Under the pieces are notes generated by a model, which did no database searches, was not told the origin of the DNA, and saw nothing but the letters and a program-made list of their open reading frames with translations. This document shows positions 1-6,869 of a stretch of 51,086 nt of DNA, piece by piece (position 1 is the first letter of the stretch; every line of letters begins with the position of its first letter). The DNA comes from Rhodospirillaceae bacterium (GTDB lineage: Bacteria > Pseudomonadota > Alphaproteobacteria > UBA8366 > GCA-2717185): positions 25,525-76,610 of the forward strand of contig PBDC01000023.1 of the NCBI GenBank assembly GCA_002717185.1. Reading direction: 5' to 3'. The translations under genes and the position numbers were made by a program.

Positions 1-258
1 ATGGAGTTGCCAGGAAAACTAGAAAATCTCGGTTATAGGCATATTACCAATAGGTCATTGGCTTTTCTAATTACAAAGCGCGACGCTAACTCGCCCGCAA
101 AGTATACGGAACAACTTATGGCAAGCTTTGCAATTGGGCAGGGAGTTTCCGAAGTTGACGCACATGATTGGCAGATACAGCTTCAGGAGGCTGAAGAACA
201 AGGACGCTTCGGATTTACAAGTTTTCCTGTGCTCACACAGGCTTATGCGAGCGACTAG
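1..258 (+). CDS. C-terminal part of a possible methyltransferase (may be cut by window edge)
   Basis: The frame is open from the first base and ends at TAG 256-258, so the gene may begin upstream of the window. The 85 visible residues end with a segment around GRFGFTSFPVLTQA that resembles the closing strands of class I SAM-dependent methyltransferases, where a GRFFFS-like stretch is common. The SAM-binding motifs themselves are not in the visible part. No operon partner is seen downstream. The assignment rests on a short tail and is tentative; a small hypothetical protein is the alternative. Confidence 0.4.
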   Translation: MELPGKLENLGYRHITNRSLAFLITKRDANSPAKYTEQLMASFAIGQGVSEVDAHDWQIQLQEAEEQGRFGFTSFPVLTQAYASD

Positions 259-423
259 ATAGCGCCCGAAAACAGTAGTTCCGAGCAACTCGTTTCCGGA
301 AGAGAATAGTAAGCGTCGAAATAGACGATAACACAAAACCAACACACAATTCGCACGCTTAATCCCAAAAACGAATAGGTTTTCGGGACTTAATACGTCA
401 GAAAAAAGCTGTCGAGGGTATTC

Positions 424-621
424 CTATTCAAGCCAATTGGCGACCTTGAAGCGAGCATCGCGCTCAGAGACTTCGGGATGGTGCAGGCGGTAAACCGCGG
501 CAGCGGAATCAAAGGCGGGCACTTCTGCGACGCCATTTTTTCGCAGTTCGCGGAAGGCGCGTTGCACCGCCTTTCGGCACTGTGATTGACTGGTCTTAGG
601 TATTTCAAGGGTGGTCAGCAC
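424..621 (-). CDS. Small conserved-looking hypothetical protein, 65 aa
   Basis: This reading starts with GTG at 621 and gives a compact, charged, probably helical protein without membrane segments or signal peptide. I do not recognise a family. The composition (KAVQRAFRELRK, then DSAAAVYRLHHPEVSERDARFKVANWLE-like text) is typical of a real soluble protein, and the competing frame at 390-608 is much less protein-like. There is no strong Shine-Dalgarno before the GTG. It lies upstream of, and on the same strand as, nothing obvious; bfd is the next minus-strand gene 166 bases away. Function unknown. Confidence 0.5.
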   Translation of the reverse strand: MLTTLEIPKTSQSQCRKAVQRAFRELRKNGVAEVPAFDSAAAVYRLHHPEVSERDARFKVANWLE

Positions 622-786
622 GGTTAAGGGGCCCTTTTAATAATAGAGAAGGGTTTGGAAATTTTTGTCTTCGCTGACAAGGATTTCCGACTGGTGTTTG
701 CCGTTCCGGATGTCTCTTCCTTCTTTTGCATAGCAACCAGTACATCGAGGATATTTTTTGATGAAAGAGAGCGCCAGAACAGCATT

Positions 787-1008
787 TTAGGTCACTGCCG
801 CCAGGGAAGTGGACTTAAATAAGTGGGCTTGCGGTGTGCGATTTTGCTTACGGTGTTCAGCCAGTGCATCGGCGATTTCGCACTCACATTTGCCACAACA
901 CGGTTCGCGATCGAAGTAGGCATGAACCTCATCCCATTTCTCCGCACCGTTGCTGATGGCAACCGTAACATCGCGGTTTGATATTCCGGTACAGTTACAA
1001 ACAATCAT
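787..1008 (-). CDS. bfd: Bacterioferritin-associated ferredoxin (Bfd)
   Basis: Bfd is a small [2Fe-2S] protein that docks on bacterioferritin and passes electrons to its heme so that stored Fe(III) is reduced and released. With the start set at ATG 1008 the protein has 73 residues and begins MIVCNCTG. The cluster ligands are Cys4, Cys6, Cys38 and Cys41, the spacing expected for the BFD-like [2Fe-2S] fold; Cys37 and Cys43 are extra. A longer frame reaching 1077 would run through the Fur-like operator, so the inner start is preferred. The partner bacterioferritin genes lie at 20.3-21.3 kb. A perfect Fur-type inverted repeat 32 bases upstream suggests induction when iron is low, as known for bfd elsewhere. 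Confidence 0.95.
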   Translation of the reverse strand: MIVCNCTGISNRDVTVAISNGAEKWDEVHAYFDREPCCGKCECEIADALAEHRKQNRTPQAHLFKSTSLAAVT

Positions 1009-1039
1009 TTGTTGATTTTCGTCTAGCTTGTGTCGCAAT

Positions 1040-1054
1040 TGATAATAATTATCA
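1040..1054. promoter_or_regulatory. Fur-type operator upstream of bfd
   Basis: The sequence TGATAATAATTATCA is a perfect 7-1-7 inverted repeat and matches the core of the classical Fur box. It sits 32 bases before the bfd start, where it would overlap the promoter. Binding by the Fur-family protein encoded at 14185 is inferred. Confidence 0.78.
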
Positions 1055-1078
1055 CATCTATTGCGAGTAATTGTCAAT

Positions 1079-1554
1079 ACCGTTTCATCATCGCTTCAAA
1101 CGCGTGGTTGAATAGCCACCCCTGTGTTTTCGCCACAGATTGAGTTAAAAACTGATGTTCAACAACGGAGCGAGGGGAACGGATCAAAGTTTATTGCTTC
1201 GGATTCAAAAGCGTAACAACTTCTGAGTGAAGGATAAATTTTGGATCATGATTACTTCTCCCGCGTCATCATGCTGAAAAGTTCAGATAATTACCGTTTG
1301 ATTCATAATGAGTAAGGGGATGCGACTGTACCTTTATAGGTATGGGGACGTTTTCTATTAGGTTTCTTTGGCTTAAATATAACAATTTATTAGGAAATTC
1401 TGATAAACGGTGCAGCGTTACTGCCAAAGACCAAGAATAAATAAAAATATAATTTGATCACATGTTTTTAGTTGCGATTGCTCTGGCCTAGAAATTTTAT
1501 AAACTTTATACGCGAATTATTCTTACTTGCATTTCTGCCTGCTAGGCTTTAAAT
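1079..1554. other. AT-rich intergenic region without a gene
   Basis: Between the divergent bfd and 1600 genes there is AT-rich DNA with no convincing reading frame. It probably holds the two divergent promoters, each with its own Fur-like site at the edge of the region. I see no terminator or RNA structure that I can defend. Confidence 0.5.
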
Positions 1555-1573
1555 TGTAATGATAATCATTCGC
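1555..1573. promoter_or_regulatory. Fur-type operator upstream of the 1600 gene
   Basis: The 19 bases TGTAATGATAATCATTCGC match the classical 19-bp Fur consensus at about 15 positions, with TGATAATCATT as the core. The site ends 26 bases before the ATG at 1600 and so would cover promoter or leader DNA. Iron control of the downstream gene is inferred. Confidence 0.7.
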
Positions 1574-1599
1574 AGTATGGACGCTGAGGATAAGATAAA

Positions 1600-2154
1600 A
1601 TGGTAACAGGCATTTCCATCGCCGACTTGGCAGTCCTAGGTATTGCTAGTGGAGGACCAGTAGGGGCAAACCGGATTGCAGCTGTCGCCAAAGCATTGGT
1701 TCCTGAACATTGGCAGCCAACCGTCTGCGTTATAACGGCAGGCATTGAACGCAATCTTTCGGCTGGTTTATTGCGTCACAGAAAAGACCACCTTTCGGAT
1801 GAGCAATTCACGCTAACAGCTGAAGGCAAAGCGAAATTTCGTGCGCTTCTATTATGCTCGCCCGAAGCTCTCGCACCCTCAGCGATCCCAGCAGCGGAAG
1901 CCATTCAATTCTGTTTTCTTGATTATACGGATGCGTCTACGGCGAAGACCATACTTCTCCGGTTCCAGGAAAACCTGAGCTTCCGGTTGACCTCTTGTGA
2001 ACAACGTAGCGCGAAATGTCGCCAAAGAGGGCGCTACAAGAATTTCTGGCTCGAAATGGAGCAGCATCGCCTGAAGTCCATGGCCAGTTTCTTGGCCACT
2101 GTGTCAGATGAAACAGCCGGTGGTGACGGCTCTCACACGTTGGATCCTGTTTAA
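1600..2154 (+). CDS. Hypothetical protein with possible PadR-like winged-helix region
   Basis: A 184-residue protein starts at ATG 1600 behind a GAGGATAAG stretch that can act as ribosome binding site. Residues about 45-85 read like a winged helix: a helix, then GLLRHRKDHLSDEQFTLT, where the FTLTAEGKAKFRALLL part is the phrase typical of PadR-like wings. The rest is not recognised. A Fur-like box precedes it and the DUF2325 gene follows 154 bases later in the same direction, so it probably belongs to the iron-regulated group. It could be a local regulator or simply a helical protein. Confidence 0.6.
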   Translation: MVTGISIADLAVLGIASGGPVGANRIAAVAKALVPEHWQPTVCVITAGIERNLSAGLLRHRKDHLSDEQFTLTAEGKAKFRALLLCSPEALAPSAIPAAEAIQFCFLDYTDASTAKTILLRFQENLSFRLTSCEQRSAKCRQRGRYKNFWLEMEQHRLKSMASFLATVSDETAGGDGSHTLDPV

Positions 2155-2308
2155 TGACTTTAAGGCTTTTAGGTTCGGGCCTTCTTCTCCGATTGATGCT
2201 TGCAGAAGCGATCAAGAGAAATCCTAAAGCTTGCCGGATCCAAGCAAAGACAACTGAGACCAAAAAAAATCACAGTGAAACCAAATATGATCGGGAGGCG
2301 TCTCTCGC

Positions 2309-3511
2309 ATGTGTACCGCATGTGACGAATTCGAAACGGTGCTGGCACCGTCGCGCAGGTTAAAGCTCTGGGAAATTACGAGCGGATCGCACTGTTCAAT
2401 TCTGGGCACCTGTCTGCCTTTGTCAGATCTGCGTGCTCTGGCTCGGAAGTGTTCACTGAGGGTTAAGTCTGACCTGCCGCTGGACTATCAATATCACGGC
2501 TACTTTGTGAAACAGGCAAGCAAGCAGGAACGACCAGCCAAATTTCTAAACAAGCTCCTAGATAAACGTCATGCAGCGGCTATCCGAAAGGCGCGTGACG
2601 CAAAATCGGTCGAGGATTTGGAAGCCTTATGGCAGGCAGCCCAAGAGGCAGGGAATATTCCTGGTATGTATTGGGCGATCCTTAGTCATCCAATTGCATC
2701 GCGTTCTTTGCGTGACCGGATGTTCTCGGATGTCCATATGATTTCGCATTTAGTCGGTGCGTCGAACCGGGCCGACATCCGCCGCCTCAGCACTTTGGAG
2801 GAGAAAGTTGCGGCACTGGAAGAGAAACTGTCCAAGCAGCACCGCCGGAACCATCTTAAGCTCTGTGAGAAGAACAATGAGATTCGGCAGTTGCGCGCAA
2901 AACTCTGCGTCAAAAGTCAGCAGGCGAAACGCTCCGAAGAACCTCAACAGATTGATGTATCTGCACAGTTGGTGCCGTCCCACTTAACGGACGAACTTGA
3001 TCAACTCGAAACGAAGCTTGCGCGGTACAGCAGTACTGTTCAAGAAAATGTTAAAGAGATTGTGCGGCTTACCAATCTTGAGGCATCGCTGCGTGACGAG
3101 AACCAATCACTTGAACTCGCTCTACTGCGCCAGAACAATGGCGCCGATATTCCCTGCCCCTTCGACCTTGAAGGACGATGCTTGCTCTATGTCGGTGGGC
3201 GACAACGAACCGTTCATCATCTGCGGGTTTTGGTTGAGGAATGGAACGGTCAATTACTTCACCATGACGGGGGAATAGAACGCTCTATCGCGGAATTAGC
3301 GCGCGAAGTTTCGAAGGCGGATGCCGTCGTCTTTCCAACGGACTGTGTCAGTCATAGTGCGGTCCTCAAACTAAAACGACTGTGCCATCAATCGATGAAA
3401 CCATTCGTGCCACTACGTAGTACCGGGATCGCTTCCTTTATCTCCGGTCTGCGAAACAGTGTCCAAATGGGTGAACAAGTGCAGCCCACTGCACTTCCGG
3501 CGGTTGGGTGA
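2309..3511 (+). CDS. DUF2325 domain protein with central coiled coil
   Basis: This 400-residue protein starts at ATG 2309 behind GGGAGG. Residues 291-378 match the DUF2325 family (LLYVGGRQRTVHHLRVLVEE, a HHDGG turn, then DAVVFPTDCVSHSA), a Rossmann-like domain of unknown activity. Residues about 160-275 are heptad-rich and predicted coiled coil. A conserved-looking motif HMISHLVGASNRADIRRL spans about 143-160, and the N-terminus carries a CxxC (Cys2, Cys5). No signal peptide or membrane segment is seen, so it should be cytosolic. It is followed after 4 bases by the 3516 gene, suggesting co-transcription with that gene and the peroxiredoxin. Family membership is firm; the role in iron or peroxide response is inferred from position. 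Confidence 0.9.
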   Translation: MCTACDEFETVLAPSRRLKLWEITSGSHCSILGTCLPLSDLRALARKCSLRVKSDLPLDYQYHGYFVKQASKQERPAKFLNKLLDKRHAAAIRKARDAKSVEDLEALWQAAQEAGNIPGMYWAILSHPIASRSLRDRMFSDVHMISHLVGASNRADIRRLSTLEEKVAALEEKLSKQHRRNHLKLCEKNNEIRQLRAKLCVKSQQAKRSEEPQQIDVSAQLVPSHLTDELDQLETKLARYSSTVQENVKEIVRLTNLEASLRDENQSLELALLRQNNGADIPCPFDLEGRCLLYVGGRQRTVHHLRVLVEEWNGQLLHHDGGIERSIAELAREVSKADAVVFPTDCVSHSAVLKLKRLCHQSMKPFVPLRSTGIASFISGLRNSVQMGEQVQPTALPAVG

Positions 3512-3515
3512 AACA

Positions 3516-4025
3516 ATGGCTTCTTCCCAAACCCCGTTTGTACCAAGTGAATTTTCTGAATTGCCATTTGGGGAGCAGTTGGTTCTTTGGGCGACTCGCA
3601 TCTGGTTTCAGGCATTGAGGACCGAAACCAATGCGCAAGGAATCCTTCGAAAATGCTTCTTAAATGCGCGTGCTTCAGAAGCCTATCTCGCTTTGGATGA
3701 TCTCTTGACAATTCTCACTATATCGGCGCAATGCGGGATAGATATTCGGGTTCCCAAGAGCGCACAGATCAGTGCCGACGAGAATTTCTTCTTGGGCGCG
3801 ATCGCCGCATGGCAACATCAAGCGAGTGCCTCGCTGGCCGACGCCTTTCTCATCAATTGGATGCCGGTATCGGCAGTACGCTTTTCTCGAACACCAACTG
3901 CCCGCCTTGCAAGTGCCTTGAAAGATGCCGGACTGATTATCAGTTGCCGGAAGCTAACTGGGCCCAGCGTGCCAATTCATATCGTCGAAGCCAACGACGT
4001 AATTAGGGCCATCACAATTCACTAA
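3516..4025 (+). CDS. Small helical protein of unknown function, paralog of the 4655 product
   Basis: The start is placed at ATG 3516, four bases after the DUF2325 stop; an earlier start at 3459 would overlap that gene by 50 bases. The product has 169 residues, is largely helical, and has no signal peptide. It aligns with the protein at 4655: both have a leucine-rich W-A-x-R-I-W opening, TNA-x-G-x-L, then IDVR/IDIRVP and a GAIAA segment, and both end in TIH. The pair flanks the Prx5 gene. I do not recognise a family. Position suggests a role with the peroxiredoxin or DUF2325 protein. Confidence 0.75.
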   Translation: MASSQTPFVPSEFSELPFGEQLVLWATRIWFQALRTETNAQGILRKCFLNARASEAYLALDDLLTILTISAQCGIDIRVPKSAQISADENFFLGAIAAWQHQASASLADAFLINWMPVSAVRFSRTPTARLASALKDAGLIISCRKLTGPSVPIHIVEANDVIRAITIH

Positions 4026-4065
4026 ATATTTCAAGTAACCAATGCCCGAAGGAGGAAGAGCTATT

Positions 4066-4572
4066 ATGGAATTAAATTATAGAAAGCAAGGCGACGAAGT
4101 CCCTCATACGTCATTTCGGATTCGCGAGAATGATGAATGGCGGGATATGTCCTATGAAGAGATTTTTGCAGGCAGGAGTGTCGTCTTATTCGCCCTACCA
4201 GGTGCCTTCACGCCAACATGCACATCGACCCACCTTCCAGGTTTCGTAATGCAAGCCGACGAATTTCACAACAAAGGGATCGACGGGATCTACTGCCTCT
4301 CCGTTAATGACTGGTTTGTCATGGACGCTTGGCGCCAATCCCTGAACGTTGGTGATGAAGTTACCATGCTGCCCGATGGCAATATGGATTTCACCGATCA
4401 AATGGGAATGCTGGTGGAAAAGAGAAACCTTGGATTTGGCGAACGCTCCTGGCGTTACGCGATGATCGTGAGGGATGGTGTCATCGCATCAATATTTGTG
4501 GAAGACATAAACGACCCCGGCGATCCCTTCGAGGTCAGCAGCGCGCCTTATCTCCTAGAGCATCTTTCGTAG
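4066..4572 (+). CDS. Peroxiredoxin, Prx5/AhpE-like (AhpC/TSA superfamily)
   Basis: The enzyme reduces peroxides through a peroxidatic cysteine. With the start at ATG 4066, which has the strong ribosome site GGAGGAAGAGC, it has 168 residues, normal for the Prx5 subfamily. The catalytic motif is GAFTPTC at 46-52 with Cys52, followed by the conserved CLSVND segment and an RYAMIVRDG strand. I see no obvious resolving cysteine near the C-terminus, so a 1-Cys mechanism with glutathione or another thiol is likely. It lies between two paralogous small proteins and downstream of DUF2325, presumably one transcription unit. Confidence 0.93.
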   Translation: MELNYRKQGDEVPHTSFRIRENDEWRDMSYEEIFAGRSVVLFALPGAFTPTCTSTHLPGFVMQADEFHNKGIDGIYCLSVNDWFVMDAWRQSLNVGDEVTMLPDGNMDFTDQMGMLVEKRNLGFGERSWRYAMIVRDGVIASIFVEDINDPGDPFEVSSAPYLLEHLS

Positions 4573-4654
4573 AACTGGGTACTGCCTTTAGTGCTTAGCT
4601 AATTGCAGTGGTGTTTGGTTTGAAGTGGATTGTTAGAGGATACCGGGAAATTTA

Positions 4655-5167
4655 ATGACGCAGCATCAAGGCTCTTCAAAACCGGCAACATTCGAGCATC
4701 ATGATACAGTAGAAAAATTGCTACTTTGGGCTATTCGAATTTGGGTCAAGTCGCTCCAAAATAAAACTAATGCACACGGCGTCCTAAGCGCTTGCTTCAG
4801 GCAAGCCGGCGCCACCGATGCTCACATTGCATTCGACGGCATGATGTCGATTATTACTAATTTTGCAAGTCGACAGATTGATGTGCGGTGCCCAAAATGT
4901 CCAAACACAAGTAGCGATGAAATGCGGATGGTGGGAGCAATAGCGGCCCGCCAGAATCAAACGGATCCGCTAATTTCTGATGAAATTCTGGGCCCTTTGG
5001 TGCAACCCGCCGGGTTGCGGCTACTGCGCGGACCCGTCATGAATTTGGCGGAAGCCTTGTTAGTTGCCGAACTGCTTGTGCGGCCAAGCCATAAACCATC
5101 ATCTGATATTGCTGATAACTTAGAGATCGAGCCCGATTATGGTGACGACTTCGTTACAATTCACTGA
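4655..5167 (+). CDS. Small helical protein of unknown function, paralog of the 3516 product
   Basis: This 170-residue protein begins at ATG 4655 behind AGAGGATACCGGG. It shares with the 3516 product the opening LLLWAIRIWVKSLQ, TNAHGVL, IDVR, a GAIAARQ segment and the C-terminal TIH. It has a CPKC pair (about residues 74-77) that the other lacks, which could bind metal or be redox active. No signal peptide is visible. It ends 44 bases before the convergent iron permease gene. Function unknown; co-location with peroxiredoxin suggests oxidative or iron stress. Confidence 0.75.
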   Translation: MTQHQGSSKPATFEHHDTVEKLLLWAIRIWVKSLQNKTNAHGVLSACFRQAGATDAHIAFDGMMSIITNFASRQIDVRCPKCPNTSSDEMRMVGAIAARQNQTDPLISDEILGPLVQPAGLRLLRGPVMNLAEALLVAELLVRPSHKPSSDIADNLEIEPDYGDDFVTIH

Positions 5168-5210
5168 ATAGAGAATTTTCATGAGTCGACCTACTGGTTT
5201 GGTGCGTCAT

Positions 5211-6869
5211 TTAATATCGCGAGATACGACGCAGTGCTGCGTTCATTACGATTACCGGTAACATGCCGACAGTAACAATCATGAGCGCCGGTAACGCAGC
5301 CTCCTCCAGTAGTTCATCCTTTGCAAACTGGTAGACATAAGTAGCCAGTGTCTCGTAGTTGAACGGACGAAGTAGAAGTGTCATCGGCAGTTCTTTCATT
5401 ACATCGATAAAAACGAGCAGGCCGCCTGCGAGAATTGGAACCTGCACGAGTGGCAGTATTACGGCTCTAAGACTTCCACCGAAGGAGCGTCCGAGTACGC
5501 GACTTGCACCCATCATGTTGGGTGGAAGTCTCTCCATACCAGATGTCATCGCCCCGTACCCGACGGCTTGAAATCGAATAGCACAAGCGATGATTATTAA
5601 ACCGATACCACTAGTCAGCCAGCCGTCATAAGAAAATCCGAATGCTGACTCCAGAATAGATGCTATTCTGGCGTCGATAGCGCCACCGAGAGTAACCACA
5701 CCAACGGCTAGGATTGTTCCCGGGAAGGCATAACCAATTGAAGCGAGGCCAACCAATTGCCGTAGTAAACGTCCGCCTTTATAGAAATTAACAAGAACCA
5801 TGAAGGCAGCAGTCGAAAGCACCAGTATGGCGACCGCGCCAGCTAGGAAAATGGTATTCAGAGCTGCCTTAGTGACAGCGTCGCTGAAGTCTAGCGAATA
5901 GCCCTGAAATACGAAATTTAACAGCACCGCAACGGGAACGATGAAACCAATCGTGATTGGGGTTACGCAGGCAACAATGCATAACCATCCCCTGGCGCCA
6001 CTCAAGGGTTCTGCTTGAATAGAAACAGCGCGACGGCCGGTGTCGACATACTGGCGTCGATGCCGCGCTGCCTTTTCCAAGATTATAAGGGCGATAACGA
6101 AAACGAAGGCGATGCAAGAAATTTGCGCCGCGGCAGGAAGGCTGTTCATGCCTAACCAGACATTGAAGATCCCCAATGTCAGTGTCTCGACAGCAAAATA
6201 CTCTACCGTCCCGAAATCAGATATGGTTTCCATGAGGGCCAAGGCAAGCCCGGCAAATATCGCCGGGCGTGCGAGGGGCATCGCAACATCGAAGAACATA
6301 TAGCGATTTGCTATGCGACCGGCTTCGAATAGAGACTTGGGTGTCAGGATGAACGCCGATCGGGCCATCATGTAGACATAAGGGTATAGAACGGCGCCCA
6401 TGACCAGTATTGCGCCACCCATGGATCGAATTTCGGGAAACCAATAGTCACGGGCATTTTTCCAACCAAACATGTCACGCAAAACGCCCTGGACCGGCCC
6501 TGCATATTCGAGGAAATCGGTGTAAGTGTAGGCGATAAGATAGGCTGGGATCGCCGCTGGCAATAGCAGCATCCATTCGATGATGTTACGGAATGGAAAA
6601 TCATAGCGGGTCACGATCCAAGCGGTCGGGACCCCAAATATCAAGCAGACCAAGCCGACGCCGGTCATGAGAACTAGGGTATTTGTGACATATCTTGGCA
6701 GGACTGTCTTGAAAAGATGAAACCAGAGATCTCCGCTATCTCCTGTCGCGGCAACGAAGACAGCGAGGATTGGTCCTAAAAAGACGCACACCAATATAAG
6801 AATAGACAGCGTCCATCGGTTAAAACTGCGACGGAATAATAAACGCCAATTATACGTAGCGGCGCTCAC
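5211..6869 (-). CDS. Iron(III) ABC transporter permease (FbpB/AfuB-like)
   Basis: This double-length inner-membrane permease (552 residues) has about twelve hydrophobic segments arranged as two homologous binding-protein-dependent transport domains, the layout of FbpB/SfuB/AfuB iron permeases. EAGRIANR near residue 185 and GASRVLGRS in the second half are the two EAA-like loops that contact the ATPase. I chose the GTG at 6869, which overlaps the TGA of the upstream substrate-binding gene as GTGA, over a TTG one codon earlier. It should import the iron delivered by the adjoining binding protein. No ATPase subunit gene is next to it; the operon ends here, facing the 4655 gene. Confidence 0.95.
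   Translation of the reverse strand: MSAATYNWRLLFRRSFNRWTLSILILVCVFLGPILAVFVAATGDSGDLWFHLFKTVLPRYVTNTLVLMTGVGLVCLIFGVPTAWIVTRYDFPFRNIIEWMLLLPAAIPAYLIAYTYTDFLEYAGPVQGVLRDMFGWKNARDYWFPEIRSMGGAILVMGAVLYPYVYMMARSAFILTPKSLFEAGRIANRYMFFDVAMPLARPAIFAGLALALMETISDFGTVEYFAVETLTLGIFNVWLGMNSLPAAAQISCIAFVFVIALIILEKAARHRRQYVDTGRRAVSIQAEPLSGARGWLCIVACVTPITIGFIVPVAVLLNFVFQGYSLDFSDAVTKAALNTIFLAGAVAILVLSTAAFMVLVNFYKGGRLLRQLVGLASIGYAFPGTILAVGVVTLGGAIDARIASILESAFGFSYDGWLTSGIGLIIIACAIRFQAVGYGAMTSGMERLPPNMMGASRVLGRSFGGSLRAVILPLVQVPILAGGLLVFIDVMKELPMTLLLRPFNYETLATYVYQFAKDELLEEAALPALMIVTVGMLPVIVMNAALRRISRY

Noticed and set aside
390..608. 72-residue minus frame overlapping the small protein at 424
   Set aside because: Composition is rich in Cys, Ser, Pro and Arg as in shadow frames; the other frame is more protein-like.
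2154..2363. 69-residue frame between the 1600 and DUF2325 genes
   Set aside because: It overlaps the previous stop and the next start, has no ribosome site and no protein-like features.
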